Shown piece by piece: positions 5,950 through 13,764 of a stretch of DNA of 18,942 nucleotides. Numbering within the stretch: the stretch's first letter is position 1; every line of letters begins with the position of its first letter. The notes under the pieces are model-generated. The model was not told the origin of the DNA and ran no database searches. It saw only the letters and a program-made list of their open reading frames with translations. The stretch is from a bacterium (lineage in GTDB: Bacteria > AUK180). Made by a program: the position numbers and the translations under genes. The stretch covers positions 1 to 18,942 of the forward strand of contig JAGGYO010000291.1 in assembly GCA_021162505.1 (NCBI GenBank). Reading direction: 5' to 3'.

Positions 5950-8570
5950 AACTGCATTTTGACCCGAACCAAAAATTTCAGCTTGATGCAATAAATTCCA
6001 TTGTAAATATTTTTGAAGGGCAAATTTTAAGAAAAGGAATTTTTACACTATCAAATGAAAATGATCCCGAACTTTTTATTATAGAGTATATAAGTAATCG
6101 TCTAAATTTGGGTAAAGAACAAATATTGGAAAATGTTCAAAAAATTCAAAAGGAAAACGAATTACCCGCAATAAAAGAACTTGACGGAATGAATTTTTCC
6201 GTGGAAATGGAAACCGGAACGGGTAAAACCTATGTATATCTCAGAACAATTTATGAATTGAATAAAAAATACGGGTTTAAAAAATTTGTTATTGTTGTTC
6301 CATCAATTGCAATTAAAGAAGGAGTTCTTAAAAATCTGGAAATTACCTATGACCATTTTCAAAATCTCTATGACAATGAACCGGTAAATTATTATGTTTA
6401 TGATTCAAAAAAAGTTTCAATATTAAGGCAATTTGCTTCTGCAAACACAATTCAAATCCTTGTTATCAATATTGATTCATTTGCAAAAGATGAAAATATC
6501 ATAAATCGTTACAACGATAAACTTACAGGGAGAAAACCGCGAGAATTCGTAATCAATACACATCCTATTGTTATTGTGGATGAACCGCAAAATATGGAAA
6601 CGGAAAAACGAAAAAAGGCAATTAATAATTTGAATCCTCTTTGTACTTTGCGATATTCCGCCACTCATACCAATAAATATAATATGGTTTATTCTCTTAA
6701 TCCCGTGAGGGCTTATGATCTCGGATTAGTAAAACAAATTGAAGTGGACTCTATTATGACTGAAAATGACTTTAACGATGCTTATGTGGCACTTAAAAAT
6801 GTGAAAGCAACCCAAAGCCATATCTATGCAAATGTTTTTATTGATATAAAAACGGAAAATGGGATAAAGCGGAAGCTTGTTTCGGTTAAATCGGGTGATG
6901 ATCTTTATAAAAAATCTAATAAAAGGGAGATATATAAAAATGGTTATATTGTAAACGAAATTGATTCTGAAAATAAATATCTTGAATTTTCAAACGGGAA
7001 AAACCTAACATTGGGCAGCAATCTCGGTTCAAAAATCGATGATATAATGAAGGTTCAGATATACAAAACAGTTGAAGAGCACCTCTGGAAAGAAAAAAAA
7101 TATAGAGAGAAAGGTATTAAAATTTTGTCTCTTTTCTTTATAGACAAGGTTTCAAATTATCGTGATTATGATTCAACCGGAAATCCTGTGAAAGGAAAAA
7201 TTGCCCTATGGTTTGAAGAAATATTTACCGAACTTATCTCTCAAGAAAGATTTAAAAATATGAATTCTTTTGATGTAGAAAAAATACATAACGGTTATTT
7301 TTCACAGGACAAGAAAGGTGTATGGAAAGATACCATGGGAAACTCAAAGGCAGATGATAACACCTATAAATTAATAATGAAAGATAAAGAAAAGCTGTTG
7401 GATATTAATGAGCCGCTACAATTTATTTTCAGCCATTCCGCACTTCGTGAAGGCTGGGATAATCCCAATGTATTTCAAATATGTAATTTAAGGGAAATGT
7501 CAAGTGAAAGGGAAAAAAGACAAACCATAGGAAGAGGACTACGACTTCCCGTAAATCAAGATGGAATAAGAATTCAGGATAAAAATATTAATCGTCTTAC
7601 GGTAATTGCCAATGAATCCTACGAGGATTTCGCCAAACAATTACAAACACAAATAGAAGAAGAATGCGGTGTTTCATTTGGGGGCAGAATAAAAAATAAA
7701 CAAAATAGGGCAGTTGTTAAATATCGTAAAGGGTTTAAATTAGATGAAAATTTTCAGAGTATTTGGAATAGAATAAAGTATAAAATCAATTACAAAGTTA
7801 CATATAATACTGAAGATTTAATTGAAAAAGCGGCGAAAGCCGTCAAGGAAATGGGAAATGTGGAAAAAGCAAAAATATCAATTACAAGAGTTGGGATAAA
7901 TATTGAAGAAAACGGTGTGTCAACTGAAATAAAGTCATCGGGAACTAAAGAAATAGATGACAAACCAATTTTACCCGACATACTATTTTATATTGAGGAA
8001 AAAACAGAATTGACGCGTTCTACTATTATGAAAATATTAAAAAAAACGGGGAGAATTTCGGATATATTAATTAACCCGCAGGTATTTCTTGATAAAACCG
8101 TGGATGCGATAAAAAATGTTTTATATGATCTTATGATCGACGGTATAAAATATGAGAAAATTGGAAAAAAGGAATACGAAATGCGATTGTTTGAGGAGTA
8201 TGAAATACATGTAAATGATCTGACATTTAAAATAAATAAGAAGGATAAAACCATTTACGAAAATCTTGTTCCACTCGACTCTAATGTTGAATATGATTTT
8301 GCAAAGGAATGTGAAAGCAGAGATGATATAAAATTTTATTTTAAACTTCCTTTCTGGTTCAAAATTAGAACACCCATAGGAAATTATAATCCGGACTGGG
8401 CATTGATTAAGAAAAATGAAGAAACTATTTATTTTATTGCGGAAACAAAATCAGAGGGTGAGGAATTGAGGCAGAGTGAACAACAGAAAATCAAATGTGG
8501 GAAAGCTCATTTCAAAGAATTTAAAGATGTTAAATATAAAAGGATTGCTTCTGTAAAGGAACTTGATTAG
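5946..8570 (+). CDS. res: Type III restriction endonuclease subunit (Res)
   Basis: An 874-residue SF2 helicase-nuclease that with Mod cuts DNA after ATP-driven communication between two unmethylated sites. Walker A ETGTGKT is at residues 89-95, the Walker B-like DEPQ at 212-215, 'SATH' follows, and the late helicase motifs 'ALREGWDNPN' (499-508) and 'RQTIGRGLR' (525-533) are intact. The C-terminal nuclease has the PD-(D/E)xK pattern: Pro816-Asp817, then Glu833-Thr-Lys835. The start TTG 5946 is supported by GGGAG at 5933-5937 and by the protein beginning 'KLHFDPNQKFQLDAI', the normal family N-terminus. No motif is lost, so with Mod it should form an active system. It is the last gene of the operon. 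Confidence 0.95.
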   Translation: MKLHFDPNQKFQLDAINSIVNIFEGQILRKGIFTLSNENDPELFIIEYISNRLNLGKEQILENVQKIQKENELPAIKELDGMNFSVEMETGTGKTYVYLRTIYELNKKYGFKKFVIVVPSIAIKEGVLKNLEITYDHFQNLYDNEPVNYYVYDSKKVSILRQFASANTIQILVINIDSFAKDENIINRYNDKLTGRKPREFVINTHPIVIVDEPQNMETEKRKKAINNLNPLCTLRYSATHTNKYNMVYSLNPVRAYDLGLVKQIEVDSIMTENDFNDAYVALKNVKATQSHIYANVFIDIKTENGIKRKLVSVKSGDDLYKKSNKREIYKNGYIVNEIDSENKYLEFSNGKNLTLGSNLGSKIDDIMKVQIYKTVEEHLWKEKKYREKGIKILSLFFIDKVSNYRDYDSTGNPVKGKIALWFEEIFTELISQERFKNMNSFDVEKIHNGYFSQDKKGVWKDTMGNSKADDNTYKLIMKDKEKLLDINEPLQFIFSHSALREGWDNPNVFQICNLREMSSEREKRQTIGRGLRLPVNQDGIRIQDKNINRLTVIANESYEDFAKQLQTQIEEECGVSFGGRIKNKQNRAVVKYRKGFKLDENFQSIWNRIKYKINYKVTYNTEDLIEKAAKAVKEMGNVEKAKISITRVGINIEENGVSTEIKSSGTKEIDDKPILPDILFYIEEKTELTRSTIMKILKKTGRISDILINPQVFLDKTVDAIKNVLYDLMIDGIKYEKIGKKEYEMRLFEEYEIHVNDLTFKINKKDKTIYENLVPLDSNVEYDFAKECESRDDIKFYFKLPFWFKIRTPIGNYNPDWALIKKNEETIYFIAETKSEGEELRQSEQQKIKCGKAHFKEFKDVKYKRIASVKELD

Positions 8571-8607
8571 AAAATTAATTCTAAAAGATATATATTCCCG
8601 AAAATAA

Positions 8608-8636
8608 TTGACAGTAATTAGTAATTTTGTTATAAT
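8608..8636 (+). promoter_or_regulatory. Perfect-consensus sigma-70 promoter for the nitrilase-mdcA unit
   Basis: TTGACA at 8608-8613, exactly 17 bases, then TATAAT at 8631-8636, preceded by TGT (extended -10). Transcription would begin near 8643. It separates this unit from the R-M operon and implies strong constitutive expression unless repressed. Confidence 0.88.
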
Positions 8637-8709
8637 CTATCATGCAATTCAAATTATTTCAAATATTCACTTTCCAATCCAAGATCAAAAAAGTAGAGGA
8701 GTATTGCTT

Positions 8710-9606
8710 ATGAAAGAAGTTACCGTTGCCGGCGTACAAATTTCCGTTTATCCCAATAATATTGATAAAAATATAGAAAAAATTGTTCATTGGTATAAAA
8801 AATCGGTAAAAGAAACGAAAGCGAAATTAGTGGTCTTTCCGGAAACAGTAACTACCGGATTTTCGCCCGGGATGCCGTTAGAGAAATTCTATGAGGTTTT
8901 ACCTATGGATATTAAGAAAAAATTGAAACCAATAATGGAGATTAGTAAAAAAACAAAAACAAGTGTTATCATTCCAACTTACGAAAAAACAAATAAGAAA
9001 AATGTTATTTATAATAGTGCTTTTTTCATACGAAATGGTGAAATTGTGGGAAAGTATAGGAAAACGCATCTATTCCCCACAGAGAGAATTACAAGAGAAG
9101 GTGGCTGGTCAACATATGGAAATGATTATCCCGTATTTGATACGGATTTCGGTAAAGTCGGAATTATGATCTGTTATGATGGTGATTTTCCTGAAATCGC
9201 AAGAATATTAGCAATAAAAGGAGCCGAGATCATTGCAAGACCTTCTGCATTATTAAGAAGTTATGATATTTGGGAAATGACGAATAAGGCTCGTGCCTAT
9301 GATAATCATACTTATATTATTGCAGTAAATTCAGTAGGTCCCGATAATGAAAGCAATTATTTTTTCGGACATAGTATGATCGTGTCTCCAATTGCCAGAA
9401 AATTAGCATTAGCAAGGGGAAGTGAAGAGATCATTTATGCGAAACTCGATCCCAAGCCAATAAAAAAAGTCACTTACGGGTCAGATGCTCCTATGCTTTT
9501 TGACCACCTGGAAGATAGAAATATTGAATCCTACAAAAACTATCTTACAAAAAAGGCAAGATCGAATTTCGAACCGCATAAGCGGATAAAGGGAAAGAAA
9601 AAATGA
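8710..9606 (+). CDS. Nitrilase-superfamily carbon-nitrogen hydrolase (amidase-type)
   Basis: A 298-residue cytosolic hydrolase. The superfamily triad is present: Glu45 in 'VFPETVTTGF', Lys118 in 'YRKTHLFP' and nucleophile Cys155 in 'GIMICYDGDFPE'. The region after the cysteine ('ARPSALLRSYDIWEMTNKAR', 'FFGHSMIVSP') resembles aliphatic-amidase or carbamoylase-like members more than plant-type nitrilases, but the substrate cannot be read from sequence. ATG 8710 is chosen, not the upstream in-frame TTG 8608 that lies inside the promoter, because AGAGGAG at 8695-8701 gives 8-base spacing and the protein then begins at the normal 'VTVAGVQIS' strand. Its stop overlaps the start of the MdcA-like gene as ATGA, so the two are translationally coupled and probably act in one pathway. 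Confidence 0.9.
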   Translation: MKEVTVAGVQISVYPNNIDKNIEKIVHWYKKSVKETKAKLVVFPETVTTGFSPGMPLEKFYEVLPMDIKKKLKPIMEISKKTKTSVIIPTYEKTNKKNVIYNSAFFIRNGEIVGKYRKTHLFPTERITREGGWSTYGNDYPVFDTDFGKVGIMICYDGDFPEIARILAIKGAEIIARPSALLRSYDIWEMTNKARAYDNHTYIIAVNSVGPDNESNYFFGHSMIVSPIARKLALARGSEEIIYAKLDPKPIKKVTYGSDAPMLFDHLEDRNIESYKNYLTKKARSNFEPHKRIKGKKK

Positions 9607-11228
9607 GATATGACAAAAAGAAAAATGAGTATTTAAAGCGTATTTCTCGGGGTAAAAAATTTACTATTAATGGAAGTAAATTTATTAAAAAAAGTGAAAC
9701 GGTAAAGTTCTTGGAAAGCGTTATTAAGTCGAAGGATAGGGTATGTTTAGAAGGAAATAACCAAAAACAGGCGGATTATCTTGCCAAAAAATTTGTAAAA
9801 ATAGATCCTAATAAGATCCATGATCTTCATATGGTTCAGTCATCACTAGTTTTGCCCGAACATATTGAATTATTTGAAAAAGGCATTGCCAAAAAATTGG
9901 ATTTTGCTTTTTCCGGACCTCAATCCAAAGCACTTTATAAGATCGTCAAAGAAAAAAAAGTTGAGATCGGAGCTATTCATACATACTTGGAACTCTTCGG
10001 AAGATATTTTATTGATCTTTATCCCAATGTTAGTTTAATTGCTGCTGATTATGCAGATGAGAAGGGAAACCTTTATACCGGCTTCAATACAGAAGAAACA
10101 CCAATTATAACAGAAGCCACAAAGTTCAATCAAGGTATTGTTATAGCACAGGTAAAAAAGAAAGTCAATAAATTACAAAGAGTGGACATTCCCGGTGATT
10201 GGGTCGATTTCATTATTGAAACAGGAAAAGATTGTTATGTGAAACCTCTTTTTACAAGGGATCCTGCTAATATAACCAATAAGCAAGTTTTAATGGCGAT
10301 GATGGTATTAAAGGGTATATATAAAAAATATGGTGTAAAGACCTTAAATCATGGCATAGGATATCCCACTGCTGCAATAGAATTAATTCTCCCTACTTAT
10401 GGCCAAGAAATCGGTATCAAGGGAAAGTGCTGTACACACTGGGCTTTGAACCCTCATCCTACAATGATCCCTGCGATTGAAGCGGGCTTTGTTGAACATA
10501 TCTATTCATTCGGAAACGAACCCGGTATGGAAGAATATATAAAAGCAAGAGGTGATATTTTCAGTATGGGTCCTGATGGTACAATGCGTTCAAGTAGAAG
10601 CAATGCTCATACTGCTGGATTATATGCCATTGATCTTTTTATCGGTGCAACCTTACAGATAGATAGATATGGAAATAGTTCCACAGCAATAAAAGGCATG
10701 ATCGCGGGCTTTGGCGGAGCACCTAATTTAGGTTCAACCCCCCCCGGAAGAAGACATTATACCAAGACCTTTAAAATGGCAGGTCATAAAGAAAATGATA
10801 TTATCTATGGTCGTAAACTTGTAGTCCAAATAACTCCAACCGTTAGTGAGAAGAAGGGAATTCCCGTATTTAAGAAAGAATTGGATGCAATGGAACTTTA
10901 TAAAGAGGGTTTTTTTAATGCCCCTCCTATTATGATCTCAGGTGACCAGGTCACACATATTGTAACAGAGAAGGGTATTGCTTATTTGGATAAATGCCGT
11001 GACATTGAAAGTAGAATGGCTGCTGTAGCTGCTATTGCAGGTGACACAGATGTTGGAAGATCAATTTCTAAAAAAGAGATTGCTAAACTGAGAGAAGAAA
11101 AGAAAGTACAAACACCCGAGGATCTTGGAATTGACAAGAAAAGAGCAAATAACAAATTACTGGCTGCGCGGTCCATAAAAGAACTCGAAAAATTATCCGG
11201 CGGATTGTACAAATGCCCAATATTGTAA
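9603..11228 (+). CDS. mdcA: Malonate decarboxylase alpha subunit-like acyl/CoA transferase
   Basis: A 541-residue protein that matches the MdcA/MadA family over its whole length (family about 550): 'RVCLEGNNQKQADYLAKKF' (from residue 46), 'DLHMVQSSLVLPEHIELF', 'IGAIHTYLELFGRYFIDL', 'GNLYTGFNTEETP', 'DIPGDWVDFI' and 'PLFTRDPANITNKQVLMAMM'. In malonate decarboxylase this subunit moves the acyl carrier thiol between acetyl and malonyl groups. None of the partner subunits (carrier protein MdcC, decarboxylase MdcD/E, MdcB, G, H) is in the window, so it may work alone as a CoA transferase on a dicarboxylic or other acid. It overlaps the nitrilase gene by 4 bases, and the next gene starts 2 bases after its stop codon ends. 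The name reflects family, not proven malonate use. Confidence 0.85.
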   Translation: MRYDKKKNEYLKRISRGKKFTINGSKFIKKSETVKFLESVIKSKDRVCLEGNNQKQADYLAKKFVKIDPNKIHDLHMVQSSLVLPEHIELFEKGIAKKLDFAFSGPQSKALYKIVKEKKVEIGAIHTYLELFGRYFIDLYPNVSLIAADYADEKGNLYTGFNTEETPIITEATKFNQGIVIAQVKKKVNKLQRVDIPGDWVDFIIETGKDCYVKPLFTRDPANITNKQVLMAMMVLKGIYKKYGVKTLNHGIGYPTAAIELILPTYGQEIGIKGKCCTHWALNPHPTMIPAIEAGFVEHIYSFGNEPGMEEYIKARGDIFSMGPDGTMRSSRSNAHTAGLYAIDLFIGATLQIDRYGNSSTAIKGMIAGFGGAPNLGSTPPGRRHYTKTFKMAGHKENDIIYGRKLVVQITPTVSEKKGIPVFKKELDAMELYKEGFFNAPPIMISGDQVTHIVTEKGIAYLDKCRDIESRMAAVAAIAGDTDVGRSISKKEIAKLREEKKVQTPEDLGIDKKRANNKLLAARSIKELEKLSGGLYKCPIL

Positions 11229-11229
11229 T

Positions 11230-11688
11230 ATGAACAATATTAATATAAAATGGTACTTAAATATTCCTCTCCTTGCGGCTCTGGCTTCTTGGACAATGGC
11301 TCAGACCATCAAACTTATAATGCTCATTTTCAAAAAGGGAAAATTTGATTTTAGTATATACTTTAGCACCGGAGGAATGCCTTCTGCTCATTCAGCAGTT
11401 GCAACCGGTCTTGCCACATCAATTGGATTATACTATGGTTTTGGTAGCGGACTTTTTGCACTTTCTACGATCTTTGCCTTTATTGTAATGTTCGATGCAC
11501 AAAGTGTCAGAAAATCAGTTGGAATGCAGGCAAAGATACTTAACCAGATAAGGGATGAAATTTTTGAGAAAAAGGAGTTCCACTTTGAGAAATTAAAAGA
11601 ATTATTGGGACATACCCGATTGGAAGTTTTTGCTGGGATGTTAGTGGGCATTACCGTGGGGTATATTTTTTATCTGTTCTTCAAATAG
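11230..11688 (+). CDS. Divergent PAP2 family membrane protein (DUF212)
   Basis: A 152-residue integral membrane protein of the divergent-PAP2 (PF02681, YuiD-like) family, distantly related to acid phosphatases and vanadium haloperoxidases. The signature 'GGMPSAHSAVATGLATSIG' carries the SxxxH-type phosphatase core, and 'VMFDAQSVRKSVGMQAKILNQI' and 'LLGHTRLEVFAGMLVGI' are family-typical. There are about four hydrophobic segments: near residues 10-30, 50-70, 75-90 and at the C-terminus. It starts with ATG one base after the MdcA-like stop and has no clear ribosome-binding site of its own, so it is probably translated by coupling. The physiological substrate is unknown; its link to the two upstream genes may be only positional. 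Confidence 0.9.
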   Translation: MNNINIKWYLNIPLLAALASWTMAQTIKLIMLIFKKGKFDFSIYFSTGGMPSAHSAVATGLATSIGLYYGFGSGLFALSTIFAFIVMFDAQSVRKSVGMQAKILNQIRDEIFEKKEFHFEKLKELLGHTRLEVFAGMLVGITVGYIFYLFFK

Positions 11689-11718
11689 CTCAAAGCCAAG
11701 ATCTAACAAAAAAAATAC

Positions 11719-11747
11719 TTGCAATAAATTGAATTTTTTAGTACAAT
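11719..11747 (+). promoter_or_regulatory. Promoter giving a probably leaderless mRNA
   Basis: TTGCAA at 11719-11724, a 17-base spacer and TACAAT at 11742-11747. The expected start (about 11754) falls on the ATG at 11753, which has no Shine-Dalgarno site. Inferred. Confidence 0.5.
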
Positions 11748-11752
11748 TAGAT

Positions 11753-12349
11753 ATGGATAAATTTGGAAAATTTCTCTTTAAGTTAAGAAGTTATACACCG
11801 CTTCCGTTTATTTTGATATTACCTTTTATTTTTAATAGGAATTTAATCACTTTGACAATTGGTATATTATTAATACTCTTAGGCGAATGGATAAGAATAA
11901 TATCCGTGTCATTCATCGGTTCAATTTCCAGAACAAGAGGTAATTCAACGGGTAAAATGATTGATTCGGGACCATATAGATTAACTAGAAATCCCTTATA
12001 TTTGGGAAATTTTTTCATATTTTTAGGTTTTGTGTTAACATCTACTAATTGGATATTTATTGGAGCTGGAGTAATTTTATTTTTCTTTCAATATTTTTTT
12101 ATCGTAAAGTACGAAGAGACCATTCTACTAAAAAAATTTGGTAATGAGTATAAAAATTATAAAAATTCTACTCCGGCAATAATCCCAAATATGTCAAAAA
12201 TAAAAAGGGACGATTTTGAGGTGATGGAATTGAAAAAAGGAAAAAGATCCGAAAAAAGGACTGTCGTTGCAGTTATATTCTTTATAATCATACCAATTAT
12301 TTTATTCAGTTTTCCCATAAAAGAATTTCTTTTGGGATTGTTTAAATAA
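11753..12349 (+). CDS. Isoprenylcysteine carboxyl methyltransferase-family membrane protein
   Basis: A 198-residue membrane protein of the ICMT/PEMT-like family, AdoMet-dependent methyltransferases acting at the membrane; in bacteria the acceptor is usually unknown. The motif GPYRLTRNP at residues 73-81 followed by 'LYLG', and the later Glu121-Glu122 with 'FGNEYKNY', form the family's cofactor-binding signature. Hydrophobic segments lie near 17-27, 31-56, 83-96, 99-119 and 170-187; the last, after a charged 'KRSEKR' stretch, is an extra helix beyond the usual core. ATG 11753 is preferred to the in-frame TTG 11729, which would lie upstream of the likely transcription start. Neither start has a ribosome-binding site. 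Confidence 0.82.
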   Translation: MDKFGKFLFKLRSYTPLPFILILPFIFNRNLITLTIGILLILLGEWIRIISVSFIGSISRTRGNSTGKMIDSGPYRLTRNPLYLGNFFIFLGFVLTSTNWIFIGAGVILFFFQYFFIVKYEETILLKKFGNEYKNYKNSTPAIIPNMSKIKRDDFEVMELKKGKRSEKRTVVAVIFFIIIPIILFSFPIKEFLLGLFK

Positions 12350-12369
12350 TCTATTCAAAAATTCCAGGT

Positions 12370-12418
12370 TCAAGGTACAAATAAAAAAATATAAAATGGA
12401 ATAACCACGGAGCACTGA
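12370..12418 (+). repeat. Dispersed repeat A, copy 2
   Basis: Aligns with 2168-2218 over about 50 bases, with small indels in the A-rich part and a near-identical core GGAATAACCAC(G)GAGCACT. Confidence 0.8.
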
Positions 12419-12547
12419 AGGAAATTGACAATGGACAATTGAAAATTGACAGTTAGAAAAAAGCACAAAATTACTTTTAACTTTTGAACATTTCACCCCG
12501 CACCAGTTTTATGGTGCTGGGTAAACCTTTGAACCAAAAATTTATTA

Positions 12548-12590
12548 ACCACAGCACCAAGAAGGTGCTGGATATACCACAGAGCACTGA
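12548..12590. repeat. Repeat A fragment split by a hairpin with 7-bp flanking duplication
   Basis: ACCACAG at 12548-12554 is repeated at 12576-12582, where it continues as GAGCACTGAG (repeat A). Between the two is a hairpin, CAGCACC (12552-12558) with GGTGCTG (12564-12570). The plan is the same as at 2460-2507. Confidence 0.6.
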
Positions 12591-12609
12591 GGGTATATTA
12601 TCTTACCTA

Positions 12610-12638
12610 TTGACTTTTGAGGTATTTTTTCACATAAT
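12610..12638 (+). promoter_or_regulatory. Promoter of the TonB-like gene
   Basis: TTGACT at 12610-12615, a 17-base spacer and CATAAT at 12633-12638. It would start transcription near 12645, just upstream of the leader hairpin. Inferred. Confidence 0.5.
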
Positions 12639-12649
12639 ATATAAGATAG

Positions 12650-12743
12650 ATAGGGAGGTTGTATTAATTCCCTATATAGGAGGTTATTGCAAGCGTATTT
12701 AAAAAACTTAGGAAAGACCTTGCCCAGAGCAATGCTCATTTGA
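12650..12743 (+). promoter_or_regulatory. Structured leader with tandem ribosome-binding sites and 18-codon uORF
   Basis: ATAGGGA (12650-12656) can pair with TCCCTAT (12669-12675), hiding a first GGGAGG site (12653-12658 region). A second site, AGGAGG at 12678-12683, lies just after the hairpin. TTG 12687 opens an 18-codon frame whose TGA (12741-12743) overlaps the TTG start of the TonB-like gene as TTGA. This would explain how that gene is translated without its own site. The short spacing of 3 bases between AGGAGG and TTG is a weakness. Confidence 0.35.
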
Positions 12744-13378
12744 ACAAGGTTCGTGTTATTTCTGCTGTTTTGACAGTCCTTACACTTCTGTCGATTCTGT
12801 TTGCTTCTTCTTTATTTAAAGGCAAGATAATTTATCTTGACCCACCGCTGGTGAATACCGAAACTGGAACTATCATAAATATTCAAACGGATATCAAAAT
12901 TATCCCACCAAGACCTGATGAAACTACCACTACCGAAATAACAATAGATAGAAGGGGGCACAATCCCGTTCCTGTAGAGACCCTTCTTCCGCCCGAACAA
13001 ATAGAAGGTGGAAGCAATCATCCTGAACTTCCAACTGATATTACAAGTAACAGTGGAGACACGACTGAGGGTATATTTGTAGACATGAGCAACCCTTATT
13101 TGGTGAAAAAGATTATACCCGATTATCCAAATATTGCAACTGTAATGGGTCAAGAAGGAAGTGTGGAAATTGTTTGTACTGTAGAAAAGGATGGTAATGT
13201 TTCCCATGTACGGATAAGTAAGAGTTCAGGATATGATTCTCTTGATGCTGCTGCCAGAAATGCTGCAAGAGTAAGTAAATTTATTCCTGCAATGCAAAGC
13301 GGTAATCCTACTGTAGTTGAAGTGATCCTGACATTTAAATTTGAATTATCCGGAAATATACAGGTTACAGACGAATAA
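12740..13378 (+). CDS. TonB-family energy-transducer-like protein
   Basis: 212 residues from TTG 12740. A single membrane anchor at about residues 6-25 ('VISAVLTVLTLLSILFASS') is followed by an acidic, Thr/Pro-containing periplasmic spacer and, from about residue 115, a TonB C-terminal domain ('VKKIIPDYPNIATVMGQEGSVEI', 'VEKDGNVSHVRISKSSGYDSLDAAA', 'FIPAMQSGNP', 'VEVILTFKF'). TonB couples inner-membrane proton-motive force to outer-membrane transporters, which implies a diderm cell; ExbB/ExbD are not nearby. The start is uncertain: the frame stays open up to TAG 12677, and the strong AGGAGG at 12678-12683 would suit a start near 12686-12695, but the in-frame codons there are ATT, GCA, AGC and GTA. 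A start further up would add a short basic cytoplasmic tail ('VFKKLRKDL'). Confidence 0.82.
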   Translation: MNKVRVISAVLTVLTLLSILFASSLFKGKIIYLDPPLVNTETGTIINIQTDIKIIPPRPDETTTTEITIDRRGHNPVPVETLLPPEQIEGGSNHPELPTDITSNSGDTTEGIFVDMSNPYLVKKIIPDYPNIATVMGQEGSVEIVCTVEKDGNVSHVRISKSSGYDSLDAAARNAARVSKFIPAMQSGNPTVVEVILTFKFELSGNIQVTDE

Positions 13379-13764
13379 GGTCCAATAATTAGTCCAAAGT
13401 CAAAGTTCGAAAGTGACGAAGACAGGGACAAAGTCCCACATTAGGGACGATATTTTGAACGAAGTAAAAGATGCGTCCTGATACTTTATGATTTGAGAAT
13501 GTTCCCATAGGGATTTCCAGAATTAGTCAAAAGTCGAAAGAGGTATTAAGTATTTCGTGCTAAGTAGTAGGTTTAATAAGTTAAAATTCCATTTATTTTT
13601 CACCGAATACTAAATACTGAATACTGTTTTTTAACTCTCAACCCTCAACTGTATTAATGACTCTCAATTGTTTATCCAGCCTCTTTATAAGGGGTTGGGG
13701 TCCATTGTTAATTGCTTTTAGAATAGAGAAGAGAACAAAAAATGAATATGTTCTGAACAAAAAA
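13379..13764. repeat. Gene-free region with degenerate repeats
   Basis: No gene seen. Visible elements: two copies of the AGTCAAAGTCGAAAG-type phrase (13396-13413 and 13525-13540), also present at 2165-2180; a GGGAC-AAA-GTCCC hairpin (13425-13437); a TATTAAGTATTTCG phrase near 13546 with a rough inverted counterpart, CGAATACTAAATACTGAATACTG, near 13603; and an 'AACTCTCAACCCTCAACTG' stretch near 13632. These look like the same class of dispersed intergenic material seen at 2164 and 12350. Confidence 0.7.

Larger units (their letters stand above)
12350..12609. repeat. Gene-free repeat mosaic
   Basis: No real gene is seen; a 72-codon frame here runs through repeats. It contains repeat A copy 2 (12370-12418), an AT-rich 'AATTGACAATGGACAATTG' type phrase (12423-12441) of a kind common in intergenic DNA of many genomes, a hairpin at 12491-12524 in which GCACCA (12500-12505) pairs with TGGTGC (12512-12517) and the flanks partly pair, and a second hairpin at 12552-12570. 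Confidence 0.75.

Noticed and set aside
5759..5962. Second open frame across the fic-res gap
   Set aside because: It starts with TTG, has no ribosome site, overlaps the start of res out of frame and has no recognisable domain; kept only as evidence that the gap composition is unusual.
9603..11228. Citrate lyase alpha subunit
   Set aside because: The motifs 'LEGNNQKQADYL', 'AIHTYLELFGRYFIDL' and 'DWVDFI' match the MdcA family over the full length, and no citrate lyase beta or gamma genes are adjacent.
12484..12702. 72-codon open frame upstream of the TonB-like gene
   Set aside because: It spans two hairpins, a repeat A copy and the TonB promoter and leader, has no ribosome-binding site, and resembles no protein.
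12812..13207. 131-codon minus-strand frame opposite the TonB-like gene
   Set aside because: It is a shadow; the plus strand has a recognisable membrane anchor and TonB domain.
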